64,000 nucleotides of DNA from an uncultured bacterium (GCA_905215345.1 CAJMPR010000006.1:156580-220579), one strand, 5' to 3'. Positions 25,756 to 35,427 are shown, counted from the first letter of the stretch. The notes: generated by a model from the sequence alone, not told the origin. Made by a program: numbers and translations.

Positions 25756-26184
25756 ATGAGAATTTTAATCCTCTGCACTGGAAATAGTTGCCGTAGTCAA
25801 ATGGCACACGGTTTCTTACAATCATTTGACAATAAATTGGAAGTCTTTTCAGCAGGTACAAAACCTGCTGAAAAGGTTAATCCAATGGCTATAAAGGTCA
25901 TGTCTGAAATAGGTATTAATTTAGCACACCATACCCCTAAAAAAGTGAACCTTTATTTAGGGCAAAGATGGGATTATGTTATTACAGTCTGCGGTGGTGC
26001 TAATGAAAACTGCCCTATGTTCGCAGGTGAAGTTAAAAATCGGCTGCACATCGGATTTGACGACCCATCAGAAGCAACCGGAACGCCGGACTTTATAGAC
26101 AGCGAATTTCACCGGGTACGGGATGAAATAAAAACCCGTTTCTATGATTTTTACCTGAACGAATTAAAACCGCAATTAAATTAA
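25756..26184 (+). CDS. arsC: Arsenate reductase (LMW-phosphatase type)
   Basis: 142 aa. The N-terminal P-loop LCTGNSCRSQMAHGF holds the nucleophilic Cys and phosphate-binding Arg. Later motifs are TVCGGANENCPMF (the resolving cysteines of thioredoxin-coupled ArsC) and FDDPSEATG (general acid Asp). It reduces As(V) to As(III). It lies 4 nt after arsA and 12 nt before acr3. Confidence 0.93.
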   Translation: MRILILCTGNSCRSQMAHGFLQSFDNKLEVFSAGTKPAEKVNPMAIKVMSEIGINLAHHTPKKVNLYLGQRWDYVITVCGGANENCPMFAGEVKNRLHIGFDDPSEATGTPDFIDSEFHRVRDEIKTRFYDFYLNELKPQLN

Positions 26185-26196
26185 ATAGTTGTTGTT

Positions 26197-27243
26197 ATGG
26201 AAAAGAAACAAGGAATTGGATTTTTCGAGAAATATCTAACAATATGGGTTGCCTTGTGCATTATCATTGGAATTGCTGTGGGGCAATGGCTTCCGCTGAT
26301 TCCGCAAACACTAAGTAAATTTGAATACGCTAATGTGTCTATTCCCGTGGCTATTCTGATTTGGTTAATGATTTACCCAATGATGTTAAAGGTGGATTTT
26401 CAGAGCATTAAAAATGTCGGGAAACGTCCGAAAGGAATAATAGTCACCAGTATTACCAACTGGCTGATAAAGCCGTTTACGATGTTTGGAATAGCTTATT
26501 TATTCTTTTATGTCATTTTCAAGACTTATATACCTACCGGGCTAGCTGAAGAATATTTAGCTGGAGCAGTATTATTGGGGGCTGCGCCATGCACGGCGAT
26601 GGTATTTGTGTGGAGTTACTTAACAAAAGGCGATGCCGCTTACACGTTGGTACAAGTTGCGGTAAACGATTTGCTCATATTAGTAGCATTTGCACCTATT
26701 GTGGCTTTCCTTTTGGGGATTGGCGGCGTATCTATCCCGTGGGACACATTACTGCTATCTGTCATCCTATTTGTCGTAATTCCGCTTGCTGCCGGAATTA
26801 TTACCCGTATCATAGTAATTCGCCACAAAGGTGTAGAATACTTTAATAATATATTTATTAAGAAATTTGATCATTATACTATTGGCGGATTATTACTAAC
26901 ACTTATTATTTTATTTTCATTTCAGGGAGAAACAATATTAAATAATCCTCTCCATATTATTTTAATAGCAGTTCCGCTTATCCTGCAAACAGTTTTAATA
27001 TTTTTTGTTGCCTATGGTTGGGCGAAATGGTGGAAATTGCCCCACGATGTTGCCGCACCTGCCGGAATGATTGGGGCAAGCAACTTCTTTGAATTAGCGG
27101 TTGCCGTAGCTATTTCACTTTTCGGTTTACAATCTGGTGCAGCATTGGCAACGGTTGTCGGTGTGTTGGTAGAAGTTCCGGTGATGCTGATGTTAGTAAA
27201 GATTGCAAACAATACACGGAACTGGTTTCCGGCTACAAAATAA
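26197..27243 (+). CDS. acr3: ACR3 family arsenite efflux permease
   Basis: 348 aa, ten predicted membrane helices. The conserved ACR3 motif GAAPCTAMVFVWSYL with the essential Cys sits in helix 4, and AGMIGASNFFELAVAVAISLFG in helix 9. It exports As(III) across the inner membrane. It is the last gene of the operon; no strong terminator is visible directly after it. Confidence 0.95.
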   Translation: MEKKQGIGFFEKYLTIWVALCIIIGIAVGQWLPLIPQTLSKFEYANVSIPVAILIWLMIYPMMLKVDFQSIKNVGKRPKGIIVTSITNWLIKPFTMFGIAYLFFYVIFKTYIPTGLAEEYLAGAVLLGAAPCTAMVFVWSYLTKGDAAYTLVQVAVNDLLILVAFAPIVAFLLGIGGVSIPWDTLLLSVILFVVIPLAAGIITRIIVIRHKGVEYFNNIFIKKFDHYTIGGLLLTLIILFSFQGETILNNPLHIILIAVPLILQTVLIFFVAYGWAKWWKLPHDVAAPAGMIGASNFFELAVAVAISLFGLQSGAALATVVGVLVEVPVMLMLVKIANNTRNWFPATK

Positions 27244-27538
27244 TTATAGGGCAAAAGTCATAATAAAGATACATTTTCGGTCTTGAAACAACCATCATAA
27301 CATGAACAATGATATAGAATTTGAAGAATTTATAAAAAATAGACTTCATTATCTATGAAAAAAACAGATGCTGATAATTGGAATTTACAAACGTGGGCAA
27401 ATTCGGACTTCTTGCGATCATTTTGGAACAAATCGCTACCGTTTTTATACATTAGGGAATGGGCAACGATTTGGTTACTGAACTCTGTCCGAAAGGGGCT
27501 ATTTTGTGTCTTTACCCCCCGACAAGAAACAATAAAAA
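27244..27538. other. Interval between arsenic operon and tRNA terminator
   Basis: About 295 bp. Only an 18-codon frame (27303-27359, MNNDIEFEEFIKNRLHYL) and low-complexity sequence are seen. It may be a gene stump. Nothing is recognised. Confidence 0.45.
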
Positions 27539-27570
27539 AAGTCCTACAATACGTTGATATTGTAGGACTT
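27539..27570 (-). terminator. Terminator of tRNA-Ser(TGA)
   Basis: 12-bp perfect inverted repeat AAGTCCTACAAT / ATTGTAGGACTT with an 8-nt loop. On the minus strand it is followed by TTTTT, 36 nt past the tRNA 3' end. Confidence 0.85.
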
Positions 27571-27606
27571 GTCCTATTTTTGACCCTATTTGTCTTAGGG
27601 TTTCAG

Positions 27607-27691
27607 CGGAGAGACAGGGATTCGAACCCCGGGTGCCTTGCAGCACAACGGTTTTCAAGACCGCCGCAATCGACCACTCTGCCACCTCTCC
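27607..27691 (-). tRNA. tRNA-Ser (anticodon TGA)
   Basis: 85 nt class II tRNA. Acceptor stem GGAGAGG/TCTCTCC, discriminator G, no encoded CCA. Anticodon loop CTTGAAA gives TGA; T-loop GGTTCGAATCC. It decodes UCA and related serine codons. Confidence 0.95.
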
Positions 27692-27730
27692 AAAACTTCG
27701 TTTAAGAAGTACTTTCCGTTGAAAGCGGTG

Positions 27731-27761
27731 CAAAGGTACAAATCATTTTTAATTCTGCAAA
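27731..27761 (-). promoter_or_regulatory. Promoter of tRNA-Ser(TGA)
   Basis: Minus-strand -33 TTTG (27758-27761), 19-bp spacer and -7 TACCTTTG (27731-27738). A separate plus-strand -7 box TACTTTTG at 27792-27799 probably serves mutS2. Confidence 0.7.
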
Positions 27762-27822
27762 CTTACTCTCTATTTTTTCACGAATTAATCGTACTTTTGC
27801 CACATAATAACAGGCTATACCT

Positions 27823-30357
27823 ATGATATACCCGCAGAATTTTGAACAGAAGATAGGTTTCGACCAAATACGCCAACTGCTGAAAGAAAAATGTCTCAGT
27901 ACGCTTGGTGAAGAACGAGTGACAAACATGACATTTTCCGACCGTTTTAACGAAGTGGAGGAATGTCTGGAGCAGGTCACCGAATTTGTCCATATAATCC
28001 GGGAAGAAGATAATTTCCCAGCACAATATTTTTTTGATGTCCGCCCGTCATTGAAACGAATACGGGTAGAGGGTATGTATCTGGATGAACAGGAACTTTT
28101 CGACCTGCGCCGCTCACTGGAAACCATACGGGACATCGTTCGTTTTTTACAAAAAAACGAGGATGAAGAAGAAAGCGCATCCCCCTACCCTTGCTTGAAA
28201 CGTTTGGCAGGAGATATTACCGTATTTCCCCAACTCATCACAAAGATTAATAGTATCCTCTCGCCTTATGGCAAAATCAAGGATAACGCCTCTTCAGAAC
28301 TTTCACGCATACGCCGTGAACTGGCAAGCACGATGGGAAGTATTTCGCGCTCATTAAACGGTATCCTGCGAAGTGCACAGTCCGAAGGTGTTGTAGATAA
28401 AGACGTGACGCCCACCATGCGCGACGGACGCCTCGTAATTCCCGTGGCACCGGCATTAAAACGGAAAATAAAAGGGATTGTGCACGACGAATCCGCCAGT
28501 GGAAAAACCGTATTTATCGAACCTGCCGAAGTAGTGGAAGCCAATAATCGTATCCGAGAATTGGAAGGAGACGAACGCCGGGAGATTATCCGCATCCTCG
28601 TGGATTTCTCCAACCAGTTGCGCCCGTCCACCCCCGATGTGTTAATATCGTATGAATTTCTTGCCGAAATAGATTTCATCCGTGCCAAAGCACTTTTTGC
28701 AGAACAGACCAACGGGCTGAAACCTGCTTTTGAAAATAAGCAGGTTTTGGACTGGACTATGGCCGTACATCCATTACTGCAACTTTCCCTTGCCAAACAC
28801 GGCAAGAAAGTAGTGCCGCTGGATATAGAATTGAATGAGAAACAACGCATCCTTATCATCTCCGGACCGAATGCAGGCGGTAAATCCGTTTGTCTGAAAA
28901 CCGTAGGTCTGCTGCAATACATGTTACAATGCGGGTTGCTGATTCCGATGCACGAACGTAGTCATGCCGGCATATTCGGCAACATCTTCATTGACATTGG
29001 CGATGAACAATCCATCGAAGATGATTTGAGTACCTATTCTTCTCATCTGACGAATATGAAAATAATGATGAAGAACTGCAATGAACGCAGCCTCATCCTG
29101 ATTGACGAATTCGGTGGCGGCACAGAGCCGCAGATCGGTGGTGCCATAGCCGAAGCTGTATTGAAACGTTTCAACCAAAAGTTGACGTTCGGTGTTATTA
29201 CTACACACTACCAGAATTTGAAGCACTTTGCCGAAGATCATGAAGGAGTAGTAAATGGTGCTATGTTATACGACCGGCATTTGATGCAAGCTTTATTCCA
29301 ACTCCAAATAGGTAATCCGGGTAGCTCCTTCGCTGTGGAAATAGCCCGAAAGATCGGCTTGCCGGAAGATGTTATTGCCGACGCTTCGGAGATTGTAGGC
29401 AGTGAATATATCAATGCAGACAAATATCTGCAAGATATTGTGCGTGACAAGCGGTATTGGGAAAGCAAGCGCCAGACCATCCGCCAGCGTGAAAAGCACA
29501 TGGAAGAAACCATCACCCGCTATCAGACTGAAATAGAGGAATTACAGAATTCCCGCAAAGAAATACTGCGAAAAGCCAAAGAGGAAGCTGAACAGTTGAT
29601 GCAAGACGCTAATGCACGTATTGAAAATACGATCCGTACCATTAAAGAGGCTCAAGCCGAGAAAGAGAAAACCCGTCAGGCACGACAGGAATTAACCGAC
29701 TTTCGCGAGTCAATGGAAACTCTTGCCAACAAGGAGCAAGAAGAAAAAATTGCTCGCAAAATGGAAAAATTGAAAGAGAAGCAGAACCGGAAAAAGGAGA
29801 AAAAGACGGATAAAGGACCAGAAAACAGCTTATCCGCCCAGGCTATGACAGAACAACAGGCACGCAAAGAAGCTGAACGGCTGGCAGCCATCATTCCGGG
29901 TAGTAATGTCAAAATAAAAGGGCAATCCACTGTGGGCGAAGTACTGGAAATAAATGGAAAGAAGGCGATAGTTGCTTTCGGAAGCATAAAAACCACCGTC
30001 AAGATAGACCAGTTGGAACGCAGCAATGCGCAACCCAAACAAGCGGAAGTTTCGACCAAGAGTACCTATATCAGTACGCAGACCCAAGACAGCATGTATG
30101 AAAAGAAGCTGAACTTCAAACAGGATATAGACGTACGTGGTATGCGCGGGGATGAAGCTTTACAGGCAGTAACCTATTTTATAGACGATGCTATTCTTGT
30201 AGGAATGTCCCGCGTGCGTATTCTACACGGAACAGGAACAGGTATCCTGCGCTCTCTTATCCGCCAATACCTCGAAACAGTGCCCGGTGTACGCCATTTT
30301 GCCGACGAACATATACAATTTGGTGGTGCCGGCATCACAGTGGTAGACTTAAGCTAA
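27823..30357 (+). CDS. mutS2: Endonuclease MutS2
   Basis: 844 aa. N-terminal clamp and lever helices come first, then an ABC-type ATPase with Walker A SGPNAGGKSV (about residue 347), signature-like STYSSHLTNM, Walker B LILIDEFGGGTEP and H-loop TTHYQNLK. A long coiled coil follows (about 510-640), then a KOW-like region and a C-terminal Smr nuclease domain (DVRGMRGDEALQAVTYFIDDA, RILHGTGTGILRSLIRQYL, about 770-844). The mismatch-recognition domain of MutS is absent. Family members suppress recombination or act on collided ribosomes. Confidence 0.95.
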   Translation: MIYPQNFEQKIGFDQIRQLLKEKCLSTLGEERVTNMTFSDRFNEVEECLEQVTEFVHIIREEDNFPAQYFFDVRPSLKRIRVEGMYLDEQELFDLRRSLETIRDIVRFLQKNEDEEESASPYPCLKRLAGDITVFPQLITKINSILSPYGKIKDNASSELSRIRRELASTMGSISRSLNGILRSAQSEGVVDKDVTPTMRDGRLVIPVAPALKRKIKGIVHDESASGKTVFIEPAEVVEANNRIRELEGDERREIIRILVDFSNQLRPSTPDVLISYEFLAEIDFIRAKALFAEQTNGLKPAFENKQVLDWTMAVHPLLQLSLAKHGKKVVPLDIELNEKQRILIISGPNAGGKSVCLKTVGLLQYMLQCGLLIPMHERSHAGIFGNIFIDIGDEQSIEDDLSTYSSHLTNMKIMMKNCNERSLILIDEFGGGTEPQIGGAIAEAVLKRFNQKLTFGVITTHYQNLKHFAEDHEGVVNGAMLYDRHLMQALFQLQIGNPGSSFAVEIARKIGLPEDVIADASEIVGSEYINADKYLQDIVRDKRYWESKRQTIRQREKHMEETITRYQTEIEELQNSRKEILRKAKEEAEQLMQDANARIENTIRTIKEAQAEKEKTRQARQELTDFRESMETLANKEQEEKIARKMEKLKEKQNRKKEKKTDKGPENSLSAQAMTEQQARKEAERLAAIIPGSNVKIKGQSTVGEVLEINGKKAIVAFGSIKTTVKIDQLERSNAQPKQAEVSTKSTYISTQTQDSMYEKKLNFKQDIDVRGMRGDEALQAVTYFIDDAILVGMSRVRILHGTGTGILRSLIRQYLETVPGVRHFADEHIQFGGAGITVVDLS

Positions 30358-30410
30358 TTAAAAATTGAGAATTAAAATAAAGACTAATAACCCAATAACT
30401 AAGCACTATA

Positions 30411-31622
30411 ATGAAATCAATCAAAGAACTCTACCGCATTGGCACCGGTCCTTCAAGCAGTCATACGATGGGACCACGTAAAGCTGCCGAAATCTTTCTG
30501 GAAAAACATCCCGAAGCAGCCACATTTAAAGTAACCCTGTATGGTAGCCTCGCTGCCACGGGCAAAGGTCATATGACCAATATTGCCATTACCGAGACAT
30601 TGCAGCCTGCCGCACCGGTAGAAATTATTTGGGAACCTAAAATATTTCTTCCTTTCCACCCCAACGGTATGAAGTTCGTTTCTTTGGATAGTGTGGGCAA
30701 AGAAACAGATCAATGGACTGTCTTCAGTGTAGGCGGCGGAGCTTTAGCTGAAGAAAATAATGGAGACTCTTCTATCAATACGCCGGATGTATACGAAATG
30801 AACCGTATGACTGAAATCCTGGAATGGTGCGAACGTACCGGAAAGAGTTATTGGGAATATGTCAAGGAATGCGAAGAAAGTGATATATGGGATTACTTAC
30901 AGGAAGTTTGGAAAACCATGCAAGATGCAGTAAAACGCGGACTTGAACAAGAGGGAGTTTTACCCGGCCCGTTGAATCTTCGTCGCAAAGCTTCTACCTA
31001 TTACATACGTGCCAGTGGATATAAAGCATCTCTCCAGTCACGTGGTCTTGTATTCTCTTACGCGTTGGCAGTAAGTGAAGAAAATGCTTCGGGCGGAGTA
31101 ATCGTTACCGCCCCCACCTGTGGTTCTTGTGGAGTAGTACCCGCCGTCTTATATCATCTGGCGAAAAGCCGTGAATTCAGCGACACGCGTATTCTCCGTG
31201 CACTTGCTACTGCCGGACTGGTAGGAAATATTGTAAAAACCAATGCATCTATTTCGGGTGCCGAGGCAGGATGCCAGGCAGAAGTAGGCGTAGCTTGCTC
31301 CATGGCCTCCGCTGCTGCCAATCAACTGTTTGGCGGTAGTCCTGCACAAATAGAGTATGCTGCCGAAATGGGACTAGAACATCATTTGGGAATGACTTGT
31401 GACCCCGTTTGCGGATTGGTACAGATACCTTGCATCGAGCGTAACGCTTATGCAGCTGCACGTGCATTGGATGCCAATCTATATTCTTCTTTCACCGATG
31501 GGATGCACCGCGTATCTTTCGACAAAGTAGTGGAAGTAATGAAAGAAACCGGAAATGACCTGCCATCACTCTACAAGGAAACAAGTGAAGGAGGACTGGC
31601 TAAGGGTTATAAGCCGATGTGA
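30411..31622 (+). CDS. sdaA: L-serine ammonia-lyase (iron-sulfur dependent)
   Basis: 403 aa, single-chain type. The beta domain begins ELYRIGTGPSSSHTMGPRKAAEIF. The alpha domain has APTCGSCGVVPAVLYHL and the 4Fe-4S ligand cysteines in ACSMASAAAN, MTCDPVCGLVQIPCIERN. It converts L-serine to pyruvate and ammonia in the cytoplasm. It starts 53 nt after mutS2 and may share its transcript; a strong hairpin follows. Confidence 0.95.
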   Translation: MKSIKELYRIGTGPSSSHTMGPRKAAEIFLEKHPEAATFKVTLYGSLAATGKGHMTNIAITETLQPAAPVEIIWEPKIFLPFHPNGMKFVSLDSVGKETDQWTVFSVGGGALAEENNGDSSINTPDVYEMNRMTEILEWCERTGKSYWEYVKECEESDIWDYLQEVWKTMQDAVKRGLEQEGVLPGPLNLRRKASTYYIRASGYKASLQSRGLVFSYALAVSEENASGGVIVTAPTCGSCGVVPAVLYHLAKSREFSDTRILRALATAGLVGNIVKTNASISGAEAGCQAEVGVACSMASAAANQLFGGSPAQIEYAAEMGLEHHLGMTCDPVCGLVQIPCIERNAYAAARALDANLYSSFTDGMHRVSFDKVVEVMKETGNDLPSLYKETSEGGLAKGYKPM

Positions 31623-31623
31623 T

Positions 31624-31646
31624 AATTTTGCGCAAAGCGCAAAATT
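31624..31646 (+). terminator. Hairpin terminator after sdaA
   Basis: AATTTTGCGC-AAA-GCGCAAAATT is a perfect 10-bp stem starting 1 nt after the stop. The T-tract is weak (TAAATG follows). Confidence 0.6.
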
Positions 31647-31657
31647 AAATGATTAAC

Positions 31658-31737
31658 GATTAGTGATTGGCTATGCATTTGTTTATATACGAGGATGCAT
31701 CCAATCACTAATCACTAATCACTAATCACTAATCACT
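31658..31737. repeat. 7-bp tandem repeat with 13-bp inverted partner
   Basis: AATCACT is repeated five times in tandem (31703-31737), overlapping the stop codon of the PepSY-like gene. CCAATCACTAATC (31701-31713) is the reverse complement of GATTAGTGATTGG (31658-31670), so the transcript can form a hairpin with a 30-nt loop. It could end transcription from both sides. Confidence 0.6.
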
Positions 31738-32230
31738 CTTTAGTTATCGGCCAGTGTGTATCATCCTTTCCGGTAACATCACGTTCCTGCAACAGATTAC
31801 CATCTTCCGAATAGAACAATTGGTATTCCATTTTACCGTTTTCTACTTCAATAACATACTGAATAGGCTGTACCGGATATTCAAGTATAACTATTTCTTC
31901 TTTCTTCCAACTGGCATATTCACTACCATTGAAAGCAGTCTGCACGGCCGGCGGAAGATCATTCCAGGAAATGCTGATTTCAGTCAGTTGCCAGACTGCC
32001 GCATTATTATACCAGACGTCCGTTTCTTTCCCGTCAATCCAACAATCAGCTACATAGTAATTTCCTTTTTGTTCCCACTCAATACCGGTTGCACTGGGAT
32101 ATTTATCTTTCAGAGCCTTTGATATGGCATCGGGCACGGTAATTCCCTCATTTTTGTCATCGTCATTGCATGCACTGAACGCCAATGCCGCAATAAACAT
32201 CATTGCTAATATCTGAATTTTCATTTTCAT
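31733..32230 (-). CDS. PepSY-like lipoprotein
   Basis: 165 aa from ATG 32230. The signal ends in lipobox LAFSAC, followed by NDDDKNE. Two PepSY-like units follow: VPDAISKALKDKYPSATGIEWEQKGNYYVADCWIDGKETDVWYNN and LPPAVQTAFNGSEYASWKKEEIVILEY. The fold resembles BLIP-like PepSY proteins that Bacteroides place beside two-component systems. It is periplasmic or membrane-anchored; it may inhibit proteases or monitor envelope state, which is inferred. It lies downstream of a second PepSY-like gene. Confidence 0.75.
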   Translation of the reverse strand: MKMKIQILAMMFIAALAFSACNDDDKNEGITVPDAISKALKDKYPSATGIEWEQKGNYYVADCWIDGKETDVWYNNAAVWQLTEISISWNDLPPAVQTAFNGSEYASWKKEEIVILEYPVQPIQYVIEVENGKMEYQLFYSEDGNLLQERDVTGKDDTHWPITKE

Positions 32231-32274
32231 CACTACCTCTTTTTAGTTATGGTTAAAAACATTCAGTTCTTACA

Positions 32275-32715
32275 TTAATCATCCATCTTGACGAACTTGC
32301 CCTTACTATTGAACTTCAACGAATAATCGTTAGCCAGTTCAACTTCCATTCCACTGCCTCCACGATCAATCTTAGTAATAATCTCACGAGGGAAATTTGT
32401 CTTTACGTATTCTTTTACAGATACCGGAACCAATGCGCCCGGCACGGCAGCCTTCTTACAATCCACTTCAGTCCAATTGCCATTACTGTCAAAGTCTATT
32501 TCAGTACGATCAGTCAACAACACTTCATACTTCTTAGAACCCAAAACGTTCGTATCAATCTTAATACGGGAAATCTGCGGTTTAGAAAAATACTGGTTGA
32601 TAAAATTCCGGGCATTCAACGGCAACTGATTTGCGTCACGTGTAATCACTTCGCCTGCAATTACAAACTGAACGGCTACGAGAGCCAACACAAGGATAGA
32701 TAATACTTTCTTCAT
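32275..32715 (-). CDS. PepSY-like periplasmic protein
   Basis: 146 aa with a Sec signal peptide (KVLSILVLALVAVQFVIAG). The body is two PepSY-like repeats: LPLNARNFINQYFSKPQISRIKID...YEVLLTDRTEIDFDSNGNWTEVDC and VPVSVKEYVKTNFPREIITKIDRG...YSLKFNSKGKFVKMDD. No lipobox. It lies between the sensor kinase gene and the lipoprotein PepSY-like gene, separated from the kinase by 91 bp, and is probably regulated by that system. Confidence 0.8.
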   Translation of the reverse strand: MKKVLSILVLALVAVQFVIAGEVITRDANQLPLNARNFINQYFSKPQISRIKIDTNVLGSKKYEVLLTDRTEIDFDSNGNWTEVDCKKAAVPGALVPVSVKEYVKTNFPREIITKIDRGGSGMEVELANDYSLKFNSKGKFVKMDD

Positions 32716-32806
32716 AATCGTTATTTTTTAATGTTACTAAATAAGTTCTATCATTCACACTGCAAATAACGACAGAGAAATAGGAAAGATTTGGGAATAA
32801 TCGGTC

Positions 32807-34096
32807 TTAACGGTGATTTTTATTTTCTTTAACTAGACGAAAACAATGCATGCCGTCCATCCACTCATAGGTAAGCTCCAATGAAGAAGATTTCGCGATG
32901 GAACAAGCTATGGCAAGCCCCAATCCGGTAGAATCTTTCTTACCGTCAATACTATGATAAAAACGACGGAACAGTTTGCCACTATCCAAAGGAGTATCTC
33001 CCGTATTCTTTATCGTCAGTGAAGACGGAGTAGTATGTATTTCCAGCTCCCCTTTTTCCTTATTATGCAAGAGAGCATTCTTTATCAGATTGGATACAAG
33101 AATCTGCGCCAATGAATGATTACAACGAATCATAAACGGTTGTTCTTCTTTTTTGTATATCAAGTGTATTCCTTTATGTTCATAGATATCCATCAAGTCA
33201 GGTAGCAGATTTTCAAGCACTCCGTCTATTGATACGTTCTCCATTTCGGTGTACTGCCCATTTTCTATACGGGAAAGCAATAATAAAGATTTATTCAGCT
33301 TCACAGCACGCCCCAATGTGGCATAAATATCGTCCAATTCCTTCATCTGTTCCTCTGTCAATCCTTCACTCTCAGCCAACAATTCTACCTTACCACGTAC
33401 AATGGCAAGTGGAGTCTGCAACTCATGGGAAGCGTTCTCTATGAACTGCTTCTGTTCTTCGTAAGCTTTGTAACTACGATTTCCCATATCTACCGCAGCA
33501 TCACTCAATTGCCGGAACTCACCTATCTTTGTGGGATTCTCCAATACCGGAACCTCTTTACCGGGCTGAATGCTTTGCAACCAATCCAGCAATTTATGCA
33601 AAGGACGGAACACACCTTTCAACACCAAACGGATGCCGATAGAAGTGCATAGCAAGAAAAGCAGAAACAAAACTCCCAGATACCAAAGCATCGCCTCTAC
33701 CATATCGTCACGCTCCAGAATGGAAATCATTAACGTCAATTCATAAAACTGTCCGTCGGGCATACGAAAAGCCGTACGCATGACGCGCACCGGTTCATCC
33801 TCATCTTCAAGTTCTATGTAGACAGACGAATCATAAAATACCTCCCGATATTGATTTCCTTCTTCCTGAGATATAGGGCGGAACTTATATAAAGACATTA
33901 AAGTACCTTCCGTTTCAAGAATGGACGGATCATGAAGTGCATTTTTTATTAATATCTCCGCATAGTTTTCGAGGGTATCATCTGTTTCGTCAATGACTTC
34001 ATCAATAATCGCATAATAAAACAGCACTCCCCAAACAGCCATCAGAACAAACAACAGCAACGAGAGTTTACGGTAAGTGTAATGTAGCAGTTTCAT
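32807..34096 (-). CDS. Sensor histidine kinase
   Basis: 429 aa. Two membrane helices (about residues 10-30 and 133-155) flank a periplasmic sensor domain of about 100 residues. The cytoplasmic part has an H-box ENASHELQTPLAIVRG (His about 225), N-box SNLIKNALLHN and G-box DSTGLGLAIACSIAKSS, so it is a complete kinase. The start ATG overlaps the response-regulator stop by 4 nt. It probably senses envelope signals and controls the PepSY-like and DUF4890 genes around it; the target set is inferred. Confidence 0.9.
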   Translation of the reverse strand: MKLLHYTYRKLSLLLFVLMAVWGVLFYYAIIDEVIDETDDTLENYAEILIKNALHDPSILETEGTLMSLYKFRPISQEEGNQYREVFYDSSVYIELEDEDEPVRVMRTAFRMPDGQFYELTLMISILERDDMVEAMLWYLGVLFLLFLLCTSIGIRLVLKGVFRPLHKLLDWLQSIQPGKEVPVLENPTKIGEFRQLSDAAVDMGNRSYKAYEEQKQFIENASHELQTPLAIVRGKVELLAESEGLTEEQMKELDDIYATLGRAVKLNKSLLLLSRIENGQYTEMENVSIDGVLENLLPDLMDIYEHKGIHLIYKKEEQPFMIRCNHSLAQILVSNLIKNALLHNKEKGELEIHTTPSSLTIKNTGDTPLDSGKLFRRFYHSIDGKKDSTGLGLAIACSIAKSSSLELTYEWMDGMHCFRLVKENKNHR

Positions 34097-34770
34097 ACCT
34101 CAGAAAGTTTATAGCCGAAGCCGTAAACAGCTTTCAGTTCTACGGAAGCATCGGCCTGTTTCAACTTCTTCCGCAGGTTCTTTACTTGTGAATAAATAAA
34201 ATCCAAAGAATCGGCCTGATCAATATTATCTCCCCAAACCGACTCGGCAAGGCTCATCTTATTAATCACCCTGTCAGGGTTTACAACGAAATAATACAGC
34301 AGGTCAAACTCCTTACGGTTTAATTGCAAAGGAATTCCATTTATTTCAACCTGTCTCTTATCGGGGTACAGCAATAGATTGCCGATTGTGACTGTTACGT
34401 CGCCCTGTGTCTGGCGACGACGTATCAAGGACTTTATACGTGCATTCAATTCAGCCAGATGGAAAGGTTTTGTAAGATAATCATCGGCACCAAGTTCCAA
34501 ACCGTCCACTTTATCGTCCAAAGAATCCTTGGCAGAAATGATAAGTACGCTATCACTGCGGTGGAGACGTTTCAGCTCACGCAACAAGTCAAGACCACTT
34601 CCACCGGGCAGCATTATATCCAGCAAAATGCAGTCATAATCGTAGTCATTGATCTTATCCAATGCCGAAAAATAGTCGGCAGCAGTCTCTACGACAAACA
34701 TTTCTTTCTGGAGCGAAGTACGGATTGTCTCCCGCAAATCTTGCTCATCTTCTACAATCAGGATTTTCAT
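34093..34770 (-). CDS. OmpR-family response regulator
   Basis: 225 aa from ATG 34770; an upstream in-frame start inside the preceding gene is less likely. The receiver domain has the acidic pair VEDEQDL, phospho-acceptor Asp in DCILLDIMLPGGSG and Lys in LTKPFHLAELNARI. The C-terminal winged helix (IPLQLNRKEFDLLYYFVVNPDRVINKMSLAESVWGD) binds DNA. It is coupled to the kinase by a 4-nt overlap. Confidence 0.93.
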   Translation of the reverse strand: MKILIVEDEQDLRETIRTSLQKEMFVVETAADYFSALDKINDYDYDCILLDIMLPGGSGLDLLRELKRLHRSDSVLIISAKDSLDDKVDGLELGADDYLTKPFHLAELNARIKSLIRRRQTQGDVTVTIGNLLLYPDKRQVEINGIPLQLNRKEFDLLYYFVVNPDRVINKMSLAESVWGDNIDQADSLDFIYSQVKNLRKKLKQADASVELKAVYGFGYKLSEV

Positions 34771-34799
34771 GGCGACAAAGGAAGTTCGCAAATCTGGAA

Positions 34800-35351
34800 T
34801 CAATTTGGAATGCTATCCGTTTCGTATAAATCCTCCAGTAATTCTTCTTTAGCCATGGATATCTTACCGTCAGCCGAAACCGTCAATCGTAGAGGTACAT
34901 AAAGATCGGTCTGCGGGTAACAGATACTGGCAGCATATATAATCCCCTCGGGAGTCGTTTTATCATAGACCAACCCTTCCAGAATAGAATGTTTCATAAA
35001 ATTAGCATCGACCAATGAAGCAAAACTCTCTTTCGTAAACACTCTATCCACAATTTGTTTGCCGCCACAAGTAATACGCAGCGTGATACTATTGTCAACA
35101 AACTTTTCTCCTTGTTCATTTTTCACAATGGATAAACTTTCATCCGGACGACGAACAACGGACGAATGGTATTCCTTACCCTTATAAGTGATGGTCACCT
35201 TTGTATCGGATACCTGCATACGCTGCGGAGCAGACATCGCCGTACTATCTTGCATTAAGACCTGTATGTCCTTATCACTTTTCTTTTGGGAAGAACAAGC
35301 CGCAAACAGCAGCACTGCAACTCCCGCTACTATGTAAACAATATTTTTCAT
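34800..35351 (-). CDS. DUF4738-type lipoprotein
   Basis: 183 aa. Signal MKNIVYIVAGVAVLLFAAC gives a lipidated Cys19. The mature part (VSDTKVTITYKGKEYHSSVVRRPDESLSIVKNEQGEKFVDNSITLRI) matches DUF4738, a family seen beside two-component genes in Bacteroides. Envelope protein of unknown role. It lies 29 nt upstream of the response regulator and probably begins the operon. Confidence 0.7.
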   Translation of the reverse strand: MKNIVYIVAGVAVLLFAACSSQKKSDKDIQVLMQDSTAMSAPQRMQVSDTKVTITYKGKEYHSSVVRRPDESLSIVKNEQGEKFVDNSITLRITCGGKQIVDRVFTKESFASLVDANFMKHSILEGLVYDKTTPEGIIYAASICYPQTDLYVPLRLTVSADGKISMAKEELLEDLYETDSIPN

Positions 35352-35427
35352 TTATCTTTTTTTAATTAACAATGACAAAGGAACAAAAAGAGCGGGAAAA
35401 ATACAAGTGAAAGCGACTAAAAACAAT

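Noticed and set aside
27355..27705. 116-codon plus-strand frame
   Set aside because: It runs across a tRNA terminator and the tRNA-Ser(TGA) gene, so it is a chance frame.
28266..28922. 218-codon minus-strand frame opposite mutS2
   Set aside because: It lies wholly within the well-supported mutS2 gene and its translation has no recognisable family or start signal.
31624..31646. sdaA hairpin as a riboswitch
   Set aside because: It follows the stop codon and is a simple stem; a terminator is the simpler reading.
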